Shown here: positions 1 to 5,900 of the stretch, piece after piece
Layout of the letters: every line of letters begins with the position of its first letter
Position numbering within the stretch: position 1 is the first letter of the stretch
Program-made: the position numbers and the translations under genes
NCBI GenBank assembly: GCA_050184225.1
Contig: JBFXAN010000234.1
Location: 1 to 8,441, forward strand
Direction of reading: 5' to 3'
Length of the DNA stretch: 8,441 bases
DNA from: JBFXAN01 sp050184225
GTDB taxonomy: Bacteria > Chloroflexota > Dehalococcoidia > CAUJGQ01
The notes under the pieces: model-generated
Seen by the model: the letters and a program-made list of their open reading frames with translations, nothing else
Told to the model about the DNA's origin: nothing
Databases searched by the model: none

Positions 1-984
1 TGGGGTCCGCTCCATATCCGCGTCCTTCACGAGATCGACGGCGCTGCTGTGACCGCGGTCGCCGATCTCAACCCGGCGCGGCTCGACCACATTGCCGCGA
101 CCTATCCCGGCCTGCACACGACGCCGGATGTCGACGACTTGCTGGCGAGCGACGTTGACGCCGTCGTGATCGCGACGCCGGCCGGTACGCATGCATCGCT
201 GGCGACCGCGGCGCTGAAGGCGAGAAAGCACGTTCTGGTCGAGAAGCCGCTCGCCACGAGCACGGCGGACGCCGAGGCGCTTGCATTGCTGGCGGAGCGC
301 GCCGGACGGCGGCTGATGGCCGGCCATACCTTCGTCTATCACGCCGCTGTTCGCGCGCTCCGCGAGTTGATCGGTGGTGGGGTTCTTGGCGATATCTATT
401 ATGTCGACTCCAAGCGGGTCAACCTCGGCCTGCATCGCAAGGATGTCGATGTCGTCTGGGACCTCGGCACACACGATGTCTCGATCCTGCGGTATCTGCT
501 CGACGGCGACGCCGAGCGCGTCTCGGCGCACGGTGCGGCGTTTCACAGCGCGGAGACGGCTGAGGTCGCCTATGTCCAACTCCGCTATCCGGGCGGTGTG
601 CTCGCCAACCTCCACGTCAGCTGGCTGGACCCGGTGAAGGTGCGACGGATGACGGTCGTCGGCAGCCGGCGGATGGCGGTCTGGGACGATGTCGAACCGG
701 TCCAGAAGCTGCGGCTGTATGACCGCGGTCTCGACCGCCGGCCGTATCACGACGACTTCGGCCAGTGGCAGGTGGCATATCGACACGGCGACGAGCAGGT
801 GGTGCCGCTCGACTTCAAGGAGCCGTTGCGCCTGGAGGCAGAGGAGTTTTTGTCGTCGATCCGCGAGGGACGCTCCTCGTTGACCGGGGCGGAGGACGGC
901 ATCGCCGTGGTGCGCACGCTCGAACAGATCACGGCGGCGATGCAGCCCTCGGCGGCAATCTGGAGCGGTGCGGGTGTCGAGTAG
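1..984 (+). CDS. Gfo/Idh/MocA-family sugar oxidoreductase (5' end cut by window)
   Basis: This is an NAD(P)-dependent dehydrogenase that probably oxidises a hydroxyl of a (nucleotide-)sugar in the cytoplasm. The frame is open from base 1: the first codons read WGPLHIRVLHEIDG, which looks like the end of the GxGxWG dinucleotide-binding loop of the Rossmann fold, so perhaps 10-20 N-terminal residues lie outside the window. The GTG at 49 is therefore internal. ATPAGTH is encoded from nt 172, and the family hallmark EKP lies at 241-249 (HVLVEKPLATS). The second-domain WDLGTHD motif has its probable catalytic His at 472-474. The visible 327 residues plus the missing start fit the usual 330-350. 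The aminotransferase follows 36 bp downstream on the same strand, so a two-gene operon is likely. This pairing recalls WbpB/WbpE-type steps in 3-amino-sugar synthesis. The family is secure; the exact substrate is not. Confidence 0.9.
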   Translation, partial: WGPLHIRVLHEIDGAAVTAVADLNPARLDHIAATYPGLHTTPDVDDLLASDVDAVVIATPAGTHASLATAALKARKHVLVEKPLATSTADAEALALLAERAGRRLMAGHTFVYHAAVRALRELIGGGVLGDIYYVDSKRVNLGLHRKDVDVVWDLGTHDVSILRYLLDGDAERVSAHGAAFHSAETAEVAYVQLRYPGGVLANLHVSWLDPVKVRRMTVVGSRRMAVWDDVEPVQKLRLYDRGLDRRPYHDDFGQWQVAYRHGDEQVVPLDFKEPLRLEAEEFLSSIREGRSSLTGAEDGIAVVRTLEQITAAMQPSAAIWSGAGVE

Positions 985-1020
985 GCAGCAACACCACGCC
1001 GGCACGGAGCGAACTCGTTG

Positions 1021-2142
1021 ATGAGCATCCCACTGGTCGATCTCGTCGCCCAATACGAGGCGCTGAAGCCGGAGCTTGACGCGGCGATCCTCGGCGCGCT
1101 GGACGGCATGCAGCTCTATCTCGGCCGTAACGTCCGCGCTTTTGAGGGGGAGTTTGCTGCCTACTGCGGCGCGCGCGAGTGCATTGGCGTCGGGTCCGGC
1201 ACCGACGCCCTCCATCTCGCCCTGCGCGCGCTCGGTATCGGACCCGGCGACGAGGTGGTCGTACCGGCGCACACGTTCTTTGCGACGGCGGAGACAGTCG
1301 CGCTCGCGGGTGCGACGCCGGTCTTCGTCGATGTCGATCCGGTAACCCGCTGCCTGAACGCGGAGACGGCAGAGCGGGCGATCGGCGAGCGCACCCGCGC
1401 CCTGATCGTCGTGCACATGCATGGCCAGGTCGCGGATATGGCGGGGCTGCGCGAACTGGCGCGTCGTCGCGGACTCGCGCTGATCGAGGATGCGGCGCAG
1501 GCGCACGGTGCGGAATACGCGGGCCGGCGGGCGGGCGCGCTGGCCGACATCGCCTGCTTCAGCTTCTACTTCTCCAAGAACCTGGGCGCTTATGGTGAGG
1601 CCGGGGCGGTGACCGTCGATAGCTCGGAACTCGCGGAGCGCGTCCGGATGATCCGCGACCACGGCAGCCGCACACGCTACCAGCATGACGTGATCGGGAT
1701 GAACGCGCGGCTGGACGAGATCCAGGCGGCGGTACTCCGGGTCAAGCTGCCACATCTGGATCGATGGAACGAGCGACGCCGGCAACTGGCGGCCTGTTAC
1801 GATGATGCGCTGCGTGATACGCCGGTTGAGGTACCGACGGCGGTGGAAGCGACGCGCCATGTCTATCACCACTACGCCGTGCTGGCGCCCCGGCGCGACG
1901 CGCTTGCCGCCGCGTTGCGGGAGAGCGGGATCGGGACGGGGATTCACTACCCGATTCCGTGTCATCGACAGGCGGCAATGACCGACGAGGGTGGGACAGG
2001 AAGCGTTGCAGACGCTTCGAGCTTACCGGAATCAGAACGGATCGCGGAGCATGTGCTCTCGCTGCCGATGTACCCGGAACTGACGGATAGGCAGGTCGAT
2101 ACGGTGGCGGCGGCGATTCGTCGCTTCTATCAATCTGGTTAG
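1021..2142 (+). CDS. DegT/DnrJ/EryC1/StrS-family PLP-dependent sugar aminotransferase
   Basis: This fold-type-I PLP enzyme transfers an amino group, usually from glutamate, to a keto-sugar nucleotide. Counting from the ATG at 1021 (373 residues, normal for the family), the visible landmarks are: N-terminal IPLVDL; GSGTDALHLAL near residue 60; PAHTFFATAE near 83; EDAAQAHGA with the PLP-ring Asp157; and FSFYFSKNLGAYGEAGA with the Schiff-base Lys186 (nt 1576-1578). Then come MNARLDEIQAAVL and, near the C-terminus, GTGIHYPIPCHRQ. A TTG at 1018 is in frame. A GGAG at 1006-1009 is 8 nt from TTG and 11 nt from ATG; ATG is preferred because homologues begin close to IPLVDL. The preceding oxidoreductase probably makes the keto-sugar, as in WbpB/WbpE-like pathways for surface polysaccharide. 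The downstream gene is convergent. The family is certain; the sugar substrate is unknown. Confidence 0.93.
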   Translation: MSIPLVDLVAQYEALKPELDAAILGALDGMQLYLGRNVRAFEGEFAAYCGARECIGVGSGTDALHLALRALGIGPGDEVVVPAHTFFATAETVALAGATPVFVDVDPVTRCLNAETAERAIGERTRALIVVHMHGQVADMAGLRELARRRGLALIEDAAQAHGAEYAGRRAGALADIACFSFYFSKNLGAYGEAGAVTVDSSELAERVRMIRDHGSRTRYQHDVIGMNARLDEIQAAVLRVKLPHLDRWNERRRQLAACYDDALRDTPVEVPTAVEATRHVYHHYAVLAPRRDALAAALRESGIGTGIHYPIPCHRQAAMTDEGGTGSVADASSLPESERIAEHVLSLPMYPELTDRQVDTVAAAIRRFYQSG

Positions 2143-2156
2143 CAGCGGCGGACTGG

Positions 2157-3587
2157 TTATTCGTCTGCCTTCACTTCCTGATAGAGCGCCTCCATCTCGT
2201 CGAGCGACATCTCTTCGAGCGTCAGACCGCGCTCTCTGGCCAAGCGCTCGATGCCACCGAAGCGGCGGGCGAACTTGGCGTTCGTGCGGCGGAGCGCTTC
2301 TTCGGCGTCCAGCTTGAGCCAGCGGGCGACGTTGGCGATGACAAAGAGAACATCGCCGAATTCATCGAGTCGCTCCTGATGACCGACCGCGTCACGCAGC
2401 TCGGTCAGTTCTTCGGTGAGCTTGTCCAGCACCTGGTCGAGGTTCGGCCAATCGAAGCCGGTGCGGGCGGCGCGTTCCTGCACGGCCTGGGCGTAGGCGA
2501 GGGCGGGCATCGTCTTGGGCACACCGGCGAGGATCGACTCGGCGGCGCCCTTCTCTTCCCGTTTGATCTGCTGCCAGGCGACCCATTGTTCGTCGGATGT
2601 CTCGATCTGGGCGTCGCCGAAGACGTGCGGGTGGCGGCGGATCAGCTTGCGATTGATCGCGTCGAAGACATCGCCATAGGTGAACTCGCCCGCTTCTTCG
2701 GCGATCTCCGTGTGCAGCGTCATCTGCAGGAGCAGGTCGCCGAGCTCCTCGCGCAGGCGCGACGGGTCATCGTCGTCGAGGGCGGCCAGCACTTCGTACG
2801 TCTCCTCGAGCAGGAACGGTTTGAGTGACGCGTGCGTCTGCTCGCGGTCCCAGGGGCATCCCTCCGGCGACCGCAGCCGGTGCGAGATCGCCCGAAGGCC
2901 GTCGAAGGTGCGGAGGTTTGCCTCCGGTTCAAGCGCCGGGATGTAGAGGCAACTGAGATAGTCGAAGCGGTGCTCCTGCTGGTCGAGGATGTCGAGCGGC
3001 AGGGTGTTGATATGCCCGTCCGGCGAGCCGGCGTTTTGCACGACGGTGATCGGATGCTCCGGTGGAAAGAGGGCGAGCAGCGCGTGCTTGAGCGTCGAGA
3101 TCGGGCCGGACGACGACAGATGCGCGATGATCGCGGGTCGTGCCGGATCGAGCCGCGGGTCCAGCGCATCGGCGAGTTGCAGCCCACCGGCGAGCCGGTC
3201 CAACCCAAGGGCGGCACAGACTGGTTCTAGAAAGCTGATTCCCGGGACGATGCGCACGGTGGGACCAGTGCCATCGCGCTCCCGATCGAGCAGTGCCTGG
3301 ACGGTTGCATCGCCGATCGGAGGGTTACCCGGCACTGCATAGATGATGTCCTCACCGCTGCCGCGATCGATCAGCCGTGCGACGATCGCGTCGCGGGCCG
3401 AGCCGAACGCGACCGCCCGCACGATCAGGTCACCGAAGCTTTGCACAGGCGATCGGGCGACCGCCTCAACCGCGGGAAGATGGGGGGTTCGAAACCAGAC
3501 CGGCGCCGGCCCGGCGAGGAGATCCCGAGCATAGACGGTCAACTGGCCGGGGTCGCCGGGTCCGAGGCCCACTACCGTGATTGTCAT
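2157..3587 (-). CDS. mazG: Tetrapyrrole methylase-MazG nucleoside triphosphate pyrophosphohydrolase fusion (YabN-like)
   Basis: MazG hydrolyses NTPs and dNTPs to NMP plus pyrophosphate, a house-cleaning role in the cytoplasm. The 476 residues hold three modules. Residues 1-220 are a tetrapyrrole (SAM-dependent) methylase-like domain with VVGLGPGDPGQLT at 5-17, VPGNPPIGD at 85-93 and VPGISFLEP at 114-122. Residues 225-345 form the first MazG domain: FDGLRAISHRLRSPEGCPWD, then metal-binding E261/E262/E265 and E281/D284. Residues 365-475 form the second MazG domain, with E392/E393/E396 and E409/D412. This matches the Bacillus YabN layout, in which the role of the methylase half is not settled. 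The ATG start has a CGGAG Shine-Dalgarno with 5-nt spacing (CTCC at 3593-3596 on the plus strand). It converges with the aminotransferase (14-bp gap) and is divergent from the lit-like gene, so it is probably transcribed alone. No key residue is missing. Confidence 0.95.
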   Translation of the reverse strand: MTITVVGLGPGDPGQLTVYARDLLAGPAPVWFRTPHLPAVEAVARSPVQSFGDLIVRAVAFGSARDAIVARLIDRGSGEDIIYAVPGNPPIGDATVQALLDRERDGTGPTVRIVPGISFLEPVCAALGLDRLAGGLQLADALDPRLDPARPAIIAHLSSSGPISTLKHALLALFPPEHPITVVQNAGSPDGHINTLPLDILDQQEHRFDYLSCLYIPALEPEANLRTFDGLRAISHRLRSPEGCPWDREQTHASLKPFLLEETYEVLAALDDDDPSRLREELGDLLLQMTLHTEIAEEAGEFTYGDVFDAINRKLIRRHPHVFGDAQIETSDEQWVAWQQIKREEKGAAESILAGVPKTMPALAYAQAVQERAARTGFDWPNLDQVLDKLTEELTELRDAVGHQERLDEFGDVLFVIANVARWLKLDAEEALRRTNAKFARRFGGIERLARERGLTLEEMSLDEMEALYQEVKADE

Positions 3588-3695
3588 GGTGTCTCCGGGA
3601 AGCCTATGATCGGGACGAGGGCAGCGAGATCGGGACGCAATCGCGGTTGGCGCGTCCGGCGCGCGGCACCCCTAGTATATCGATGGAAAGCCCGG
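3588..3695. promoter_or_regulatory. Divergent mazG/lit intergenic region with paired direct repeat
   Basis: This 108-bp spacer must hold the promoters of both divergent genes. GATCGGGACG occurs twice, at 3608-3617 and 3628-3637, 20 bp apart start to start (about two helical turns), which would suit a dimeric regulator. An AT-rich patch TAGTATAT at 3673-3680 could be a -10 for the plus-strand gene but has no well-spaced -35. No regulator can be named; the assignment is tentative. Confidence 0.35.
3685..3690 (+). promoter_or_regulatory. Ribosome binding site deciding the lit-like start
   Basis: GGAAAG lies 5 nt upstream of ATG 3696. It supports this start over an in-frame codon at 3441, which would add 85 arginine-rich residues lying opposite the first codons of mazG and the intergenic promoter region. 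Confidence 0.6.
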
Positions 3696-4985
3696 ATGAC
3701 CTCTACCTCCGATACCGAGGGCGCCGCGCCGCCCCCGCCCCCGCCGACAGACGGAGCACGCGACGGTGACGATCGGCCGTCGCAGCGCGTCCGACGTGCC
3801 ACACGACGGCCCAGCCTGATCGCGGTCGCCGCTGGTCAGATCGGCATCGTCTTTGAAGCGGTCTGGTCACATGTGCAACGGGCACGCTGGCTTGCCACAA
3901 TCGGCGCCGCGATCTTCGTCGTCGCGCTGCCGATCGCGCTGATCGGCACCAATGTCCGGATCCTCTTTACCAGCAGCCCGCTCTACACCTTCGCGCTCGA
4001 TACGTACGACGTGGCCGCGATCACTGGCATCCCGCGCGAGGAACTGTCCCGGGCAATGGCGGAGATCCGCGACTACTTCACCAACAATCAGGAACTGCTG
4101 CGGATCACCGTGGTCGACGAGCAGGGGCGCAGCGATCCACTCTTCACGCCGCGCGAGGTGATCCACATGCGCGACGTGAAGGAGTTGGTCCAGAGCATCT
4201 TCCGGGCACAAGAACTGGCGCTGGTGCTGCTGGCGATCTATGTGGCGCTGCGATTCGCGATCGAACGGCAACGGGCATGGGCCGGGCTGGCGCGGTTGAC
4301 GCGGGCGTCGATGCTCGGCACGCTCGCCTTCGCGGTCGCCTTCGGCATCACGGCACTGCTGGGCTTTGACCGGCTGTTCAACCGCTTCCACGAACTGAGT
4401 TTCAGCAATGACTTCTGGCAGCTGGACCCGGCGCAGGACCGGCTCGTGCAGATGTTCCCGCAGGACTTCTGGCTGGTCTCCACCGTGATCCTGGCGGGGC
4501 TGACGATCGTGCAGGTGCTGGCGCTGCTGGCGGTGTCGTGGCGGTATTTGCAGAAGGAACCCCTCCCCCGGCCCCTCCCCCCGCTGACGCGCGGAGAGGG
4601 GAGCCACGCCGGGTCGTGGTGCCAACGTAGACCGGCCCCGCGGGCAGATCGCGGCGAGGGTGACGCTGGCACCCTCGCCCGAGCAGGGCTCCCCGCACCC
4701 CGCGGCCGCGGGGGGCGGGGCCGGGGGAGGGGGGCGGCTCTCACCGATCTCGTGTCAGCAGAAATCTCCCCATCTCATCTAGCTCACGCTTCGCGTCTTC
4801 CCGCAGCGGTAGGGTGGCCAGCGCCTCGGTCGCGGCGGCGAAGGTTGTTTCGGCCAGATGATCGGCGTGGTGGCGGGCGCCGGTTTCGTCGAGGAGGGAG
4901 ACGGCGCGGGCGACATCGGCGTGGTCGAGTTCGGGGAGGGCGTAGATGGCGGCGAGGTCGCGGGCGGCGGGGATGTTGCGGCTGA
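3696..4985 (+). CDS. lit: Lit-like lipoprotein intramolecular transacylase (DUF1461/TIGR01906), C-terminus extended by stop-codon loss
   Basis: Lit moves an acyl chain within the N-terminal lipidated cysteine of lipoproteins, giving lyso-form lipoproteins at the outer face of the membrane. Counting from ATG 3696, residues 1-60 are a Pro/Arg-rich cytoplasmic tail with a run of six prolines. Transmembrane segments follow at about 65-91, 171-190, 204-224 and 258-285. The external loops carry REVIHMRDVK (His157, nt 4164-4166) and FHELSFSNDFWQLDP (His232, nt 4389-4391). Their 75-residue spacing resembles the two catalytic histidines of Bacillus Lit (His85/His157, from memory). The family-like part ends at Glu288 (nt 4559). 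From 4560 the frame runs into a palindromic repeat and then antisense through the synthetase gene to TGA 4983-4985, adding about 141 low-complexity Arg/Gly/Pro-rich residues. In the next frame a TGA lies at 4585-4587, so a one-base overcall in the C runs could also explain the missing stop. The core call is good; the tail is probably not native. Confidence 0.75.
   Translation: MTSTSDTEGAAPPPPPPTDGARDGDDRPSQRVRRATRRPSLIAVAAGQIGIVFEAVWSHVQRARWLATIGAAIFVVALPIALIGTNVRILFTSSPLYTFALDTYDVAAITGIPREELSRAMAEIRDYFTNNQELLRITVVDEQGRSDPLFTPREVIHMRDVKELVQSIFRAQELALVLLAIYVALRFAIERQRAWAGLARLTRASMLGTLAFAVAFGITALLGFDRLFNRFHELSFSNDFWQLDPAQDRLVQMFPQDFWLVSTVILAGLTIVQVLALLAVSWRYLQKEPLPRPLPPLTRGEGSHAGSWCQRRPAPRADRGEGDAGTLARAGLPAPRGRGGRGRGRGAALTDLVSAEISPSHLAHASRLPAAVGWPAPRSRRRRLFRPDDRRGGGRRFRRGGRRRGRHRRGRVRGGRRWRRGRGRRGCCG
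4560..4734. repeat. GC-rich palindromic (MITE-like) element at the lit/synthetase junction
   Basis: The ends form inverted arms: 4560-4584 (C4-T-C5-GG-C4-T-C6-GC) pairs with 4708-4732 at 24 of 25 positions. Nested inside are GGGGAGCC at 4598-4605 with its complement at 4687-4694, a small CCACG/CGTGG hairpin (4604-4608, 4615-4619), and a perfect 10-bp hairpin at 4653-4679. It carries no gene of its own. It begins directly after the last family-like codon of lit and ends 6 bp before the stop of the convergent synthetase gene. Such elements often occur in many copies in GC-rich genomes; copy number cannot be judged here. As RNA it would fold strongly on either strand and could end or insulate transcription of both genes. 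Confidence 0.75.
4653..4679. terminator. Strong hairpin, possible bidirectional terminator or attenuating structure
   Basis: GGCGAGGGTG (4653-4662) pairs perfectly with CACCCTCGCC (4670-4679) across a 7-nt loop. It sits between two convergent genes, inside the palindromic element. No U-tract follows on either strand, so it is not a classic intrinsic terminator; U-less termination is a possibility only. Confidence 0.35.
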
Positions 4986-5763
4986 GGGCGTAGACGATCG
5001 GCAGGGACTGCTTCTTGCGGCGGATGTCGCTGGTTGTCGATTTGCCGGTGACGGCCTCCTCGCCCCAGATGCCGAGGACGTCATCGCGCACCTGGAAGAT
5101 GCGGCCGATCAGGTTGCCGTAGCGTTCGAAGGCGGGGAGTTGCTCCGGCGAGGCGCCGCCGAAGACGGCGCCGATGCTGATCGACCGTGCGATCAGGGCG
5201 CCGGTCTTGCGGGCGATCATGTCGAGGTATTCGTCTTCGGTGACGTGCTCCTGTGTCTCGAAGCCGATGTCGAGCGCCTGACCCTCGATCATCGTCAGGC
5301 TGGCGTCGTTCAGCATCTGCATCGCGCGGAGGACCATTTCGGGTGAGACGCCGTCCCGTTCGACGGCACGGAGCAGCGTGCGGGTGGAGACGGCCCAGAG
5401 GCCATCGCCGGCGTTGATCGCCTGGGGGATGCCCCAGATCGCCCAGGCGGTGGCGCGGCCGCGGCGGGTGCGGTCGCCGTCCTGGATGTCGTCGTGGACG
5501 AGGGAGAAGTTGTGGAGGATCTCGATCGCGGCGGCGGCGGGCAGCGCCGGGTCGGGCGACCCACACAGCGCCTCACAGGTGAGCAGGCAGAGCACCGGCC
5601 GCAGCGCCTTGCCGCTCCCTTCGGAATCGGGCCGCCCCTCGGCATCCTCCCAGCCAAGGTGATAGCGCATCATCCGCGCGAGCAGTGGCTCCTCGCAGGC
5701 CACCGCCCGCCGCATCTCCGCCTCAATCGCCGCCAGATATCTTCCGAAGCTTGGTGGTGTCAT
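4741..5763 (-). CDS. Polyprenyl synthetase (FPP/GGPP synthase type)
   Basis: This trans-isoprenyl diphosphate synthase condenses IPP with allylic diphosphates, giving C15-C20 precursors for carotenoids, quinone tails and membrane lipids. Counting from ATG 5763 (340 residues), GKALRP at 51-56 starts the core. The first Asp-rich motif DDIQD is at 91-95, followed by RTRRGR with the substrate-binding arginines. KTGALI is near 186. The second motif is DDVLGIWG at 227-234, with Gly where most families have the third Asp, followed by the lysine-rich VTGKSTTSDIRRKKQSLP. Phe86 lies five residues before the first Asp and there is no insertion in that motif, which points to GGPP rather than longer chains (inference). 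A TTG at 5781 would add six residues encoded inside the upstream repeat. No Shine-Dalgarno is visible before ATG 5763, because the repeat abuts it. It follows dxs on the same strand, a sensible isoprenoid unit. Confidence 0.92.
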   Translation of the reverse strand: MTPPSFGRYLAAIEAEMRRAVACEEPLLARMMRYHLGWEDAEGRPDSEGSGKALRPVLCLLTCEALCGSPDPALPAAAAIEILHNFSLVHDDIQDGDRTRRGRATAWAIWGIPQAINAGDGLWAVSTRTLLRAVERDGVSPEMVLRAMQMLNDASLTMIEGQALDIGFETQEHVTEDEYLDMIARKTGALIARSISIGAVFGGASPEQLPAFERYGNLIGRIFQVRDDVLGIWGEEAVTGKSTTSDIRRKKQSLPIVYALSRNIPAARDLAAIYALPELDHADVARAVSLLDETGARHHADHLAETTFAAATEALATLPLREDAKRELDEMGRFLLTRDR

Positions 5764-5900
5764 ACCGCTTTTGAAACACAAAGGGGCAAAGAGGGCAAAG
5801 GGCGCAAAGGAGATTTGTTTCCTGCATTTGCTGCCTTTGTCTCTAAACTGAACACTTTGCGTCCTTTGTTTCCTTTGTCCCTTTGTGTTTCAAAAGCGGT
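5764..5900. repeat. AT-richer palindromic element with CAAAG motifs filling the dxs-synthetase gap
   Basis: This 137-bp element has inverted ends. The first 22 bp (beginning ACCGCTTTTGAAAC) are perfectly complementary to the last 22, and pairing extends to 46-bp arms (5764-5809 and 5855-5900) with 6 mismatches around a 45-nt loop. The arms consist of CAAAG steps at 5779, 5787, 5796 and 5805 (period 8-9), mirrored as CTTTG on the other side. Base composition is clearly lower in GC than the flanking genes, suggesting an inserted sequence. The left edge touches the synthetase start codon (5761-5763) and the right edge shares one base with the dxs stop (5900-5902). Similar CAAAG-type dispersed repeats are known in several bacterial phyla; membership in a named family is not claimed. 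Confidence 0.8.

Noticed and set aside
1161..1598. Alternative frames inside the aminotransferase gene
   Set aside because: Arg- and Ser-rich out-of-frame translations overlapping a complete PLP-enzyme frame.
2143..2156. Search for a terminator between the convergent aminotransferase and mazG genes
   Set aside because: The gap is only 14 bp and shows no stem-loop or U-tract; termination must occur inside one of the coding regions or by another mechanism.
2379..3230. Plus-strand open frames within the mazG region
   Set aside because: They are complementary-strand shadows of a gene with intact methylase and MazG motifs; no independent motif or start signal was seen.
3441..3695. Upstream extension of the lit-like gene to a start at 3441
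   Set aside because: It would add 85 Arg-rich residues antisense to the conserved start of mazG and cover the divergent promoter region; ATG 3696 has a Shine-Dalgarno at the right spacing.
3867..4744. Long minus-strand open frames opposite the lit-like gene
   Set aside because: Low-complexity, Arg/Gln/His-rich translations without family motifs; the plus strand encodes a clear membrane protein.
5779..5880. CAAAG steps considered as a CRISPR-like or tandem repeat array
   Set aside because: Units are only 8-9 bp with no unique spacers, and the two halves are inverted, not direct, so they form one palindrome.
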